A stretch of 47,809 nt of DNA from Planctomycetota bacterium (GTDB lineage: Bacteria > Planctomycetota > UBA1135 > JADKAF01), in NCBI GenBank assembly GCA_016793245.1, contig JAEUHW010000006.1:1-47809 (forward strand), written 5' to 3'. Both the position numbers and the translations under genes were made by a program. This document shows, in pieces, positions 25,220-32,944 of the stretch. The stretch's first letter is position 1; each line of letters begins with the position of its first letter. The notes beneath the pieces are model-generated. The model made no database searches and was not told the DNA's origin. It saw only the letters and a list, made by a program, of their open reading frames with translations.

Positions 25220-26031
25220 CGCGCGAGCTCGAGGCGGCGGTGCAGCACGTAGAGCACGAGCAGCGAGATCGAAGCGAGGATCAAGCTCAAGCAGATCGCG
25301 AGCGCGGGATCGCGCTCCATCGCGACGCCGCAGGCGAGCGGCATGGTGCGCGTGGTTCCCTCGAGGTTCCCCGCGAAGGTCTGCGTCGCGCAGAACTCGC
25401 CGAGGGAACGCGCCCAGCAGAGCAGACCGCCCGCGCCGAGCGAGGGTGCCACCAGCGGCAGCGTCACGGTGAAGAAGCGCCGCGCAGGTCCCGCACCCAA
25501 GGTCGCCGCGAGCTCGAGATAACGGCGATCGAGCGTGCGGAGGCCGGCTTCCGCGCTCAGCACGAAGAAGGGCAAGCCGAGATAGGCCGCGGCGACGACG
25601 GTGCCCGCCGTGGTGAACGGCAGCGCGATGCCGAGCCAGGACTCGAGCGGCGCACCGAGGATGCCGCTGCGCCCGTAGGCGAGCAGCAGCGCGATCCCGC
25701 CCACGACGGGCGGCAGCACGATCGGCAGCAGCACGACGAGGCGGGCCGCGCGGCGCAACGCGGAGCTGCCGCTCGCGAGCCAGAGCGCGATCGGCAGCCC
25801 GAGCACGACACTGAGCGCGAGCGCCGAGAACGAGCTCACGAGCGAGAGGCGCAGCGCATCGTGTACGGCGGAGGACGCGAGCAAGCTCGCGAGCTCGCTC
25901 CACGGCGCGCGCAGGAAGAGCCCGACGAGCGGCAGCGCGAAGAGCGCGATCCCGAGGAACGCGAGGCTCCCGACGAACAGCCGCGCGCCTCGAGACCCTC
26001 TCGTTGCGCCGTCGTTGCCGGGAGCGCTCAT
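25216..26031 (-). CDS. modB: molybdate ABC transporter permease ModB
   Basis: 271 residues with about six membrane helices. The cytoplasmic EAA loop that docks onto the ATPase is visible as ELAATLGAGPARRFFTVTLP, followed by the conserved SLGEFCATQTFAGN seen in ModB/CysT-type permeases. The N-terminus before the first helix is Gly/Arg-rich. Stop and start codons overlap with modC (25216-25219) and modA (26028-26031), so the three genes form a tightly coupled operon. Confidence 0.9.
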   Translation of the reverse strand: MSAPGNDGATRGSRGARLFVGSLAFLGIALFALPLVGLFLRAPWSELASLLASSAVHDALRLSLVSSFSALALSVVLGLPIALWLASGSSALRRAARLVVLLPIVLPPVVGGIALLLAYGRSGILGAPLESWLGIALPFTTAGTVVAAAYLGLPFFVLSAEAGLRTLDRRYLELAATLGAGPARRFFTVTLPLVAPSLGAGGLLCWARSLGEFCATQTFAGNLEGTTRTMPLACGVAMERDPALAICLSLILASISLLVLYVLHRRLELAR

Positions 26032-26774
26032 GGCCGCAAGAACCCGTAGCGCGCGAGGATCGCCTGCCCTTCATCGGAGAGCGCGAAGCGCGCGAATGCG
26101 CGTCCCCCTTCGCTGTCCGCCCCCGTGCTCACCACGACGAGCGGATAGCTCGCCACGACATTGCACTCGTCGGGGATCGGCAGCTCGGTCACGTCGTCGC
26201 GGCGCACGTCCGTCGCGTAGACGATCCCCGCATCGAGCTCGCCGAAGGCGATCTTGGTCACCAGAGCGCTGACGTTGGGCTCGTCCGATCGAGAGCGCGC
26301 GTGGATGCCGGCCTTCTCCAGGCACGCGCGCGCGTAACGACCGGCGGGAACTTCGGGGCCGCAGAGGCCGATGCGGAGATCGGCGCGCGCGAGGTCTTCG
26401 AGGCCGCGGATCGCGCGCGGGTTCCCGCGCGGAACGGCGAGGGCGAGGCGATTCTTTGCGAACACCTCCGGCTCGGTGAGAGCGAGCCGCGCCTCGATCA
26501 CCTTGCGCAGATTGGCCTCGTCCGCGGAAGCGAAGACATCCGCCGGAGCGCCTTCCTGGATCTGGAGCGCCAGCGTCGGAGAACCGGCGCAATGCAGAGC
26601 GATGCGCTGGCCGGGATGCGTGCGCTCGAACTCCTTCGCGAGCTGCTCGAACGCCGGCGCGAGCGAGGACGCGGCGAAGACGTGGATCGCCCGCTCCCCA
26701 CCGCCACAGCTCGCGAGGCACAGGCTCGCGAGTGCCAACCAGCGAGTGCACCAACCGAGGTCGAGAACACGCAT
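26028..26774 (-). CDS. modA: molybdate-binding lipoprotein ModA
   Basis: 248 residues. A lipoprotein signal ends at Cys23 (lipobox LASC). The mature part opens with IHVFAASSLAPAFEQLAKEF, the typical ModA start with its anion-binding Ser residues, followed by CAGSPTLALQIQEGAPADVF and FASADEANL, and later IVYATDVRRDDV. It is a class II periplasmic oxyanion-binding protein; molybdate is most likely, tungstate is possible. It is the first gene of modABC. No molybdenum-cofactor riboswitch is evident in the 76 bases upstream. Confidence 0.9.
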   Translation of the reverse strand: MRVLDLGWCTRWLALASLCLASCGGGERAIHVFAASSLAPAFEQLAKEFERTHPGQRIALHCAGSPTLALQIQEGAPADVFASADEANLRKVIEARLALTEPEVFAKNRLALAVPRGNPRAIRGLEDLARADLRIGLCGPEVPAGRYARACLEKAGIHARSRSDEPNVSALVTKIAFGELDAGIVYATDVRRDDVTELPIPDECNVVASYPLVVVSTGADSEGGRAFARFALSDEGQAILARYGFLRP

Positions 26775-26850
26775 GGCGTCCTTCTAGTGCCACGCGCGAG
26801 CAGGAGCAAGGCTCCGCGACGCGCGGTCGAGCGCGCGTACGCCAACGAGC

Positions 26851-28488
26851 TCAGATCCCGAACATGGTCACCGCCGCGCCACCGCTCACCGCCAGCCCTT
26901 CCGCGCCCTGCGGGTCGATGACGAACCCCTGCACGTAGAGGGTCTGGCCTTCGAGCAGCACGTCCGCCGGGATCGGGAGCACGAGCGATTCGAAACCGCT
27001 GCCGCCGAGCCCCGGAACACCGCCGAGCGGGAGCACGACGCTCGCGAACCAGCTCGTCGGCGCGATCCAGAGCGGCTGCACGCCGATCGAGAGGCCCGCG
27101 GGGGCCGCGCTCGCGGCGAAGCCGAGCAGCGCTTGGCTGCCTCCGAGCGCGCGAGCGATGCCGAGCGCGAAGCGATCATTGCCGAGGAAGGGCGGATGCG
27201 GAGCGACGAGCACGGGAGCGAGGTCCCCCGTCCCGCTCGTTCCGAAGCCGTAGCGCGCGACGCGCGTCGATGCGCGCTCCGAGGCGAGGCGCGGGCGATC
27301 GAAGGGCGGCAGCTCGGCCGCGACACGAGGATCCGTGAGCCCGTTCCGCAGGAACTCGACCAAGTCCGCGCGCTCGGCCGGTGTGAGGAACGCGGGCGAG
27401 AAACGCACGTCGAGGTTCGGTCCGGGGAACTCGCCGCCGATCCGATAGAACTCGATCACCTCTTCCAGCGTGCGCTTGCCGCCGTTGTGGAAGTAGGTCG
27501 GGCTCAAGCCGACGTTGCGGAGCGCCGGCACCTTGAACGCCGCCATGTCGGCCGGGTTCTGCGTCTGCGCGAAGCGCCCGACGTCGTCGGCGTCGGGGCG
27601 CACGCCGAGGTTCGCGTAGCTGTGGTCGGTGAAGAGCGGCTCGCTGTGACAGAAGAGGCAAGCGCCGTTGCCGCGGAACGCCTGCAGGCCGCGCTGCTGC
27701 GCGGGTGTCAGCGTGCCCAAGTCGTACGGCGTCTGATCCGGCACGAGCGTGCGCTCGTAGGTCGCGATCGCGAGCGCGATGCGCGCGGGCGTGATCGAGC
27801 GACTGCCGAAGGCGGCCTCGAAGAGCTCGGGATAGGTGGGATCGATGGCGAGAGCGGCGCTCAGATCCGGCGTGAGCTGATCGGCGAGCGCGAGCGGCTT
27901 CGCGTAGGCGAGCTTCGTCGCCACGTCCTGCGGAGAACGCATCTCGCACGCCATCTCGGCGTCGGAGACGAGCGGTCCGGCGGCTTGGCTCTCGAGTGCT
28001 GCATGCTGGGTCGCGACCACGCGCTGGTTCAACGGGTCGAGGAAGGTCGAGCCCGCGCGCCCATCCCAGAAGAGCTCGGGTGCCCACGCGGCGCCGATCG
28101 CGCTCGGCGCTCGGCGCGCGGTCACCTGTGCGCGTGGAAAGAAGTACGCATCGGGCGTGAAGCGCTGATCGGGCGCGCAGCGGACGACCCCGCGCGAGCC
28201 GCGGCGATCGTCGCTCGTGCCGAAGACGCCGTCGGGGCCGGGATGGAGGTTCTCGGGCGTCCGCGAGCGCGGGTCACCGCCGCCGGCACTCGGGATGTGG
28301 CACGTCGCGCAGGCCGTGGTGTTGTCGGAGCTGAGCTGCTCGTCCCAGAAGAGCGCCTTGCCGAGCACGGTCTTCGCCGGCGTGATCGGGTTCTCCGGCG
28401 GAACGGGAACGGGTGGGAGCTGCGCGTGGGCGAGGCAGGCGCCGAAGACGGCGTGGCCCAGCAAGGCGCGGAGGAGGAGCTGGCTCAT
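26851..28488 (-). CDS. di-haem cytochrome c peroxidase (MauG/CcpA type) with extra C-terminal domain
   Basis: 545 residues with a signal peptide. Two haem-binding motifs are present, CATCH (60-64) and CLFCH (277-281), with typical di-haem peroxidase surroundings: LGKALFWDEQLSSDNTTACA, WDGRAGSTFLDPL, FKVPALRNVGLSPTYFHNGG and LVEFLRNGLTDPRV. The family reduces hydrogen peroxide in the periplasm or oxidises protein side chains. Beyond the usual end (about 420) there are some 125 more residues that match the C-terminal domain of other secreted proteins in this window (LPIPADVLLEGQTLYVQGFV), an unusual fusion for a peroxidase. Transcribed away from mddA. Confidence 0.9.
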   Translation of the reverse strand: MSQLLLRALLGHAVFGACLAHAQLPPVPVPPENPITPAKTVLGKALFWDEQLSSDNTTACATCHIPSAGGGDPRSRTPENLHPGPDGVFGTSDDRRGSRGVVRCAPDQRFTPDAYFFPRAQVTARRAPSAIGAAWAPELFWDGRAGSTFLDPLNQRVVATQHAALESQAAGPLVSDAEMACEMRSPQDVATKLAYAKPLALADQLTPDLSAALAIDPTYPELFEAAFGSRSITPARIALAIATYERTLVPDQTPYDLGTLTPAQQRGLQAFRGNGACLFCHSEPLFTDHSYANLGVRPDADDVGRFAQTQNPADMAAFKVPALRNVGLSPTYFHNGGKRTLEEVIEFYRIGGEFPGPNLDVRFSPAFLTPAERADLVEFLRNGLTDPRVAAELPPFDRPRLASERASTRVARYGFGTSGTGDLAPVLVAPHPPFLGNDRFALGIARALGGSQALLGFAASAAPAGLSIGVQPLWIAPTSWFASVVLPLGGVPGLGGSGFESLVLPIPADVLLEGQTLYVQGFVIDPQGAEGLAVSGGAAVTMFGI

Positions 28489-28733
28489 GCGGGAGGCACT
28501 CGGGGCGAGGTGCTGCTCGATGCTACGAGCATGCGCCGAACGCTAGGCCCGCAGGGAAACGAATGCACTACGTCTCCGGACGGAGGGCGCGCGGGGCGGG
28601 TTCCGCAGGCGAAAAATCTGCGTCACGCGCCCGTTCGCCCTCCATTCCGTGGGCGGCCTCCTGTCCGCCGCGAGTCCGCCATTCGCGCGACTGCCGCTCG
28701 AAGAGAGGCCATCGAACCTCGGAGCGAACTGCC

Positions 28734-29510
28734 ATGCTGCGCCGCCTGTCCTTCTTCCTCTACGGCGTCCTCGTCTACGCCGCCTTCTTCGCCGTCTTCT
28801 GCTACCTCTTCGGCTTCGCGGCGAACCTGCTCGTGCCGAAGTCGATCGATGCCCCGGCCGCCGACGGGCGCTTCCCGGTCTGGCTCTCTCCCGCGCTCCT
28901 CCTCCTCTTCGGCGTGCAGCACGCGATCATGGCGCGCCCGCGCTTCAAGGCCTGGATCGCGCCGCTCGTGCCGCACGCGATCGAGCGCAGCACCTTCGTC
29001 CTCGTCGCGACGGCGATCCTCGCGGCGGTGATGTACTTCTGGCAGCCGCTGCCGACGCCGATCTGGGAGCTCGAGAGCCCCTTCCTGCGCACCGCCTTCC
29101 TCGCGCTCTCCGCGGCGGGCTTCGCGCTGGTGCTCGTCTCCTCGTTCCTGATCGACCACTTCGATCTCTTCGGCCTGCGGCAGGTGACCCTGCATCTCCT
29201 CGGCAAGCCCTACACGCAGCGCCCCTTCGTCGAGCGCGCGATCTATCGCCATGTGCGCCATCCGCTGATGCTCGGCTTTCTCGTCTGGATGTGGTCGACG
29301 CCCACGCTGACGCTCGGACACTTGCTCTTCGCGGGCCTGCTGAGTGCGTACATGGCCGTGGGGCTGCGCCTCGAGGAGCGCGACTTGGTCGCGCAGCACG
29401 GCGAGGCGTATCGCGCCTACCAGCGCCGGACACCCATGCTCTTCCCGCGCTTCTTCGGCGCGCGCAGCGCGCGCGTCGAGGCCTCCGTGGCGCGGCCGAG
29501 CTCGCGCTGA
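28734..29510 (+). CDS. mddA: methanethiol S-methyltransferase
   Basis: 258 residues, several membrane helices. The sequence follows the MddA pattern along its length: YGVLVYAAFFAVFCYLFGFA, VPKSIDAPAADG, LLLFGVQHAIMARPRFKAW, IERSTFVLVATAIL, FLIDHFDLFGLRQV, the methyltransferase-type YRHVRHPLMLGFLVW and LRLEERDLVAQHGEAYRAYQ. The enzyme methylates methanethiol with S-adenosylmethionine to give dimethyl sulfide. It belongs to the isoprenylcysteine-methyltransferase-like membrane group. ATG 28734 gives the family start; the 245 bases upstream hold no gene and should contain the promoter. No neighbouring sulfur gene is evident. Confidence 0.88.
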   Translation: MLRRLSFFLYGVLVYAAFFAVFCYLFGFAANLLVPKSIDAPAADGRFPVWLSPALLLLFGVQHAIMARPRFKAWIAPLVPHAIERSTFVLVATAILAAVMYFWQPLPTPIWELESPFLRTAFLALSAAGFALVLVSSFLIDHFDLFGLRQVTLHLLGKPYTQRPFVERAIYRHVRHPLMLGFLVWMWSTPTLTLGHLLFAGLLSAYMAVGLRLEERDLVAQHGEAYRAYQRRTPMLFPRFFGARSARVEASVARPSSR

Positions 29511-30040
29511 GGGCGCAGCGGCCTCGACTGCCGACGAGTTGTCGAAAGCGCGCATCTGCATCACATTCTGGGGGTTCGGAGCCCTTCTCATCTCCGCGGA
29601 CAAGGACTTCGGAGATCTGCACTATCGCAGAGGAATGTCGCACGGCGGGATCGTTCTCCTGCGGTTGAGATGATTCGATTGCGTCGAGCGAGCGAGCCGT
29701 AGGCGGCGAACACCGCGGATCTCGCCAGCGAGAAAGGCTCGTGAGCATCGAGATCGGACGGGGCATGGCCAGCGAACATCGACCGGATGCAGCCTTCGTC
29801 CTCGGTACACCGCCTGGACCACGGCCTGCTCTTCGCTAAAGAACGTCCTCGCGCCGAGGTCCAGCTTCTGCCACGCGCGCGGCTCGCCCCCATCCGGCGA
29901 CCAAGCTCGCGTTGCGCTGCGTCGCGACGCCATCGCTCTCCTTCGGTGACCGCTACAGAAGCTCGCGCATTCACGCGTCACATCTCCGCCGGCGTTCCAT
30001 TCCTCGGGGCGAACTCATCTCCAGTTCCCAAGGAATGAAC
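29511..30040. other. gene-poor region with decayed sequence
   Basis: About 530 bases between mddA and the next secreted-protein gene. It holds one recognisable fragment (29578-29673). The rest, though open in some minus-strand frames, shows no family I recognise and looks less GC-rich than its surroundings. A promoter for the gene starting at 30041 should lie in its last part; a Shine-Dalgarno-like AAGGA is at 30030-30034. Confidence 0.5.
29578..29673 (+). pseudogene. fragment of a DUF5615 PIN-like toxin
   Basis: The 31 residues GALLISADKDFGDLHYRRGM plus SHGGIVLLRLR match the C-terminal half of DUF5615 PIN-like proteins, where the Asp-Lys-Asp-Phe-Gly motif carries acidic active-site residues. 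The N-terminal half with its first conserved Asp is missing: upstream sequence in the frame runs back into mddA and has no similarity. It is therefore a remnant. No antitoxin is visible nearby. Confidence 0.6.
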
Positions 30041-32227
30041 ATGCTCTTCGCTCTCCCCGGTCTCGCGCTGCTCGCCCTTCTGGCCGGCCGCGCCGAGGCC
30101 CAGACATCGACGGACGCCACGCCCCCTCTCGCGCCGGCGAGCACCGTCGCTCTCTTCGATCACGTGCTCCACGACATCGATACGAGCGGCGTGATCTGGG
30201 CGCGCGGCGCAACCTGGAAGGCCTCGTTCGACAGCGCGGGCTTCACCTACCTGCCGGCGCTCGGCGCGGGCGCGCCGCGCTCGCCCCTCGCGTTCCGGCG
30301 CCCGTCGCTGCGCGTCGGTGAACGAGAGGTCGCGCTCGATCCGTGCGCCATCGCGACACGCGAGGGCGATCGCGTGATCCTCGATCGCGGCCCGCTGCGC
30401 GAGATCTACGAGCTGCGCGTCGAGAGCGTCGAGCAGCGCTTCGAGATCACGACCGAGCTCGCCGGCGACGTCGAGCTCACGATCGCGCTCGAGAGCGCGC
30501 TCGAGGACGACGCGAGCCGCGAGGGGCTCTGCTTCGCCGGACCGTGCGGCGGTGTCGATTACGGCGATGCGTTCCTCGTGCGCGACGGCGCGAAGCTCCC
30601 GCTCACCACGGAGCATCGGGCCGGTGAGCTGCGCTGGCGCATCGCCGCCAACGAGCGCACGAGCGACCCGCTCGTCATCGACCCCCTGATCTCGACGCGC
30701 AGCATCGCCGCCCCGAACGCGATCACCTCGCCCGACGTGGCCTACGACGCGACGAACGACGTGTACCTCTGCGTCTACGAGCTCGAGTTCGACGAGTTCG
30801 ATCACGACGTGCTCTGCGTGATGGTGGACGCCGAGGGGGACCCGATCTCCGGCAGCGCCGAGGGCATCGACATCACCTCGCGCTTCGCCGCGCATCCGCG
30901 CGTCGCGAACCTGAACCTCGTCGATCGCTTCCTCGTCGTGAGCGCGATCTACGATCCCATCCACGCCAACCGCTCGATGATCTACGGGCGCATGCGCGAC
31001 GCGGGTGGGGCACGCGCGCTCCATCAGGAGGTGCACTTCAGCGACCCCAGCCTGCCCGGGGAGAACTTCATCCCCGACATCGGCGCCGATCCGGGCACCG
31101 GGTCCGGTCCGCATCACTTCCTCGTCGTCTGGGGCAACGCGGTGGGCGGCAACCTCGCTTCGATCCACGGGCGGCTGGTCGATGGCACGGGGTTCCCGCA
31201 TTCGACGCAGGTGCTGCCGATCCAGCCCGCGAACGGGGCGCGCAACTGGAACGTCGCGGTCTCGAGCAGCAACGGCAACGGGCTCGTCAGCAACCCTCGA
31301 TGGATGGTCGCCTATACGCGCGCGAATCCGCAGAGTGGCACCGACATCCACGCGCACCACGTGCTGCCCGATGGCACCATCGGCCCCGAGCTGCCCATCG
31401 ACACGAGCCGGAACGAGAATCGCGCCCCCTACGTCTCCTCACCCGCCGAGGTGCGCCCCGGTGAGACCGGCTATCTCGTCGCGTACGAGCGGACCCTCGC
31501 CACGATGGGCGCGCTCGTGCGCACGCGCTCGACCAACGGCCCGCTCTTCCAGTACTACTTCCTCGACCAGCAGTTCTCCGCGGGACGCTACACCCCGCGC
31601 GTCGACTCCGACGGACAGCGCTTCGTCGTCACCTCGAGCCTCGTGAACCCGGGCTCGACGCTGCCGGACTACACGCGCGCGATCACGCTGCTCTTCGACG
31701 GCTCGCAGCTCGTGCGGCAGGACTTCGCCACCTTGCCCGGCGTCGTCACGGAGCCACAGATCATCGCGCAGAGCTCGAGCGGCGGGCTGGGCAGCGCCTA
31801 CGGCATCGCGTTCCTCCACCTCGCGAACGGCTTCCGTCAACCCGCCTTCTCGCGCCACGAAGGACGCGTGCCCGGGCCTACGATCGAGAGGGTCGCCACC
31901 GCGTGCGATGGCTTGCAGATGAGCGCGACCGGCTCGACGGGCCTCGGCAACGAGGTGCGCTTCGAGCTGCAAGGCCTCGGCGCGGACCTGCCCGCGCTCG
32001 TGCTCGGCGGCGCGAACGTCTTCCCCCTGCCGATCTGCGGGACCTGTGCGCTCGGCCTGCGCCTCGATCTGCCGACCTTCGCGTTCGTCGGGAGCGCGAC
32101 GCTCGCGCTGCCCGTGCCGCGCGAGGCCTGGCTCCTCGGCGAGACCTTCGCCGTGCAGGGCTTCGGCCTCGGGTCGGGAACCTGCGGGCTTCGCTTCAGC
32201 GAGACCGCGAAGCTCACGGTGCGCTGA
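30041..32227 (+). CDS. large secreted protein with shared C-terminal domain
   Basis: 728 residues from ATG 30041, which has AAGGA six bases upstream; ATG 30035 is the alternative. A signal peptide (LPGLALLALLAGRAEAQ) is followed by a beta-rich region. From about residue 215 the protein has repeated strands with Asp-rich turns (PDVAYDATNDVYLCVYE, HPRVANLNLVDRFLVV, FLVVWGNAVGGNLASIHGRL), suggesting a propeller of about seven blades. The last about 120 residues carry the shared domain, ending LLGETFAVQGFGLGSG and KLTVR. Two Cys pairs in this part may form disulfides. It is unrelated to known enzymes as far as I can see. The ECF sigma gene follows 108 bases downstream. Confidence 0.75.
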   Translation: MLFALPGLALLALLAGRAEAQTSTDATPPLAPASTVALFDHVLHDIDTSGVIWARGATWKASFDSAGFTYLPALGAGAPRSPLAFRRPSLRVGEREVALDPCAIATREGDRVILDRGPLREIYELRVESVEQRFEITTELAGDVELTIALESALEDDASREGLCFAGPCGGVDYGDAFLVRDGAKLPLTTEHRAGELRWRIAANERTSDPLVIDPLISTRSIAAPNAITSPDVAYDATNDVYLCVYELEFDEFDHDVLCVMVDAEGDPISGSAEGIDITSRFAAHPRVANLNLVDRFLVVSAIYDPIHANRSMIYGRMRDAGGARALHQEVHFSDPSLPGENFIPDIGADPGTGSGPHHFLVVWGNAVGGNLASIHGRLVDGTGFPHSTQVLPIQPANGARNWNVAVSSSNGNGLVSNPRWMVAYTRANPQSGTDIHAHHVLPDGTIGPELPIDTSRNENRAPYVSSPAEVRPGETGYLVAYERTLATMGALVRTRSTNGPLFQYYFLDQQFSAGRYTPRVDSDGQRFVVTSSLVNPGSTLPDYTRAITLLFDGSQLVRQDFATLPGVVTEPQIIAQSSSGGLGSAYGIAFLHLANGFRQPAFSRHEGRVPGPTIERVATACDGLQMSATGSTGLGNEVRFELQGLGADLPALVLGGANVFPLPICGTCALGLRLDLPTFAFVGSATLALPVPREAWLLGETFAVQGFGLGSGTCGLRFSETAKLTVR

Positions 32228-32270
32228 GCGGCCATGCTCACCCTCGCCCTCATCGCAGGACCCGAGCTCT

Positions 32271-32302
32271 CACTCCTCGCGCGAGCTGGCGCGCGAGGAG
32301 TG
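32271..32302 (+). promoter_or_regulatory. 13-bp stem-loop upstream of ECF sigma gene
   Basis: CACTCCTCGCGCG pairs perfectly with CGCGCGAGGAGTG around the loop AGCTGG. It lies 43 bases after the stop of the secreted-protein gene and 33 bases before the sigma gene start. No U-run follows, so it is either a Rho-independent-like pause or an operator; the short distance to the -10-like box favours regulation. Confidence 0.5.
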
Positions 32303-32323
32303 CGCGCCATTTCGCGCCCTGGC

Positions 32324-32329
32324 TATACT
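32324..32329 (+). promoter_or_regulatory. -10-like box just upstream of ECF sigma gene
   Basis: TATACT stands out in GC-rich surroundings, 6 bases before ATG 32336. That distance implies a leaderless or nearly leaderless transcript of the sigma gene. No clear -35 box can be named. Confidence 0.4.
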
Positions 32330-32335
32330 CGCGTC

Positions 32336-32944
32336 ATGCACGACGACGCGGAGCAGCTCTTCGCCGACGCGGCCGCGGGCAATGGAGAGTCCCTCGAGAG
32401 GCTCCTCGAGCGCTATCTCCCCCAGCTCCACGGCTTCGTCCGCGCGCGCCTCGGCGCGGCGCTCGGTCCGCGCGAGGCCAGCGTCGATGTCGTGCAATCG
32501 ATCTGCCGCCAGGTGCTCGCCGCGAAGGAGCGCTTCGAGTTCCGCGGCGAGGAGCGCTTCCGCGCGTGGCTCTTCACGACCGCGCTGAACAAACTGCGCG
32601 AGAAGCACCGCGTGCACCACGCCGCGGGCCGCAGCCTGCAGCGCGAGGCGCGCTCGCTCGACCACGATCCCGTGACGGCCGCGGCGATCCTGCTCACCCC
32701 GAGCGCGGAGGCGATCGGGCGCGAGACGGCCGAGGCCATCGAAGCCTCGCTCGCGGCGCTCTCCGAGGAACACCGCGAGGTGATCACGCTCGCCCGCATC
32801 GTGCAGCTCCCCCATCGCGTCATCGCCGAGCTCATGGAGCGCAGCGAGGAAGCGACGCGCAAGCTCTTGAGCCGCGCGATCCTGGCCCTCGGCGATGAGC
32901 TCGAGAGCCGCGGCATCGAGCTCGACCGATGGAACCGAGCCTGA
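32336..32944 (+). CDS. ECF sigma factor paired with kinase
   Basis: 202 residues. Region 2: REASVDVVQSICRQVLAAKE and FRAWLFTTALNKLREKHRVH; region 4: LSEEHREVITLARIVQLPHR with recognition helix SEEATRKLLSRAILALGDEL. It is of the same ECF group as the factors at 20825 and 23557. ATG 32336 was chosen because it follows a TATACT box and starts the conserved domain; the open frame extends to 32234. The stop lies 16 bases inside the following kinase gene, the same coupling as in the 20.8 kb pair, though the gene order relative to other genes differs. Confidence 0.9.
   Translation: MHDDAEQLFADAAAGNGESLERLLERYLPQLHGFVRARLGAALGPREASVDVVQSICRQVLAAKERFEFRGEERFRAWLFTTALNKLREKHRVHHAAGRSLQREARSLDHDPVTAAAILLTPSAEAIGRETAEAIEASLAALSEEHREVITLARIVQLPHRVIAELMERSEEATRKLLSRAILALGDELESRGIELDRWNRA

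Noticed and set aside
29588..29981. Two overlapping minus-strand frames of about 120 codons
   Set aside because: Arg/Ser-rich with no recognisable family or start signal; they overlap the decayed toxin fragment.
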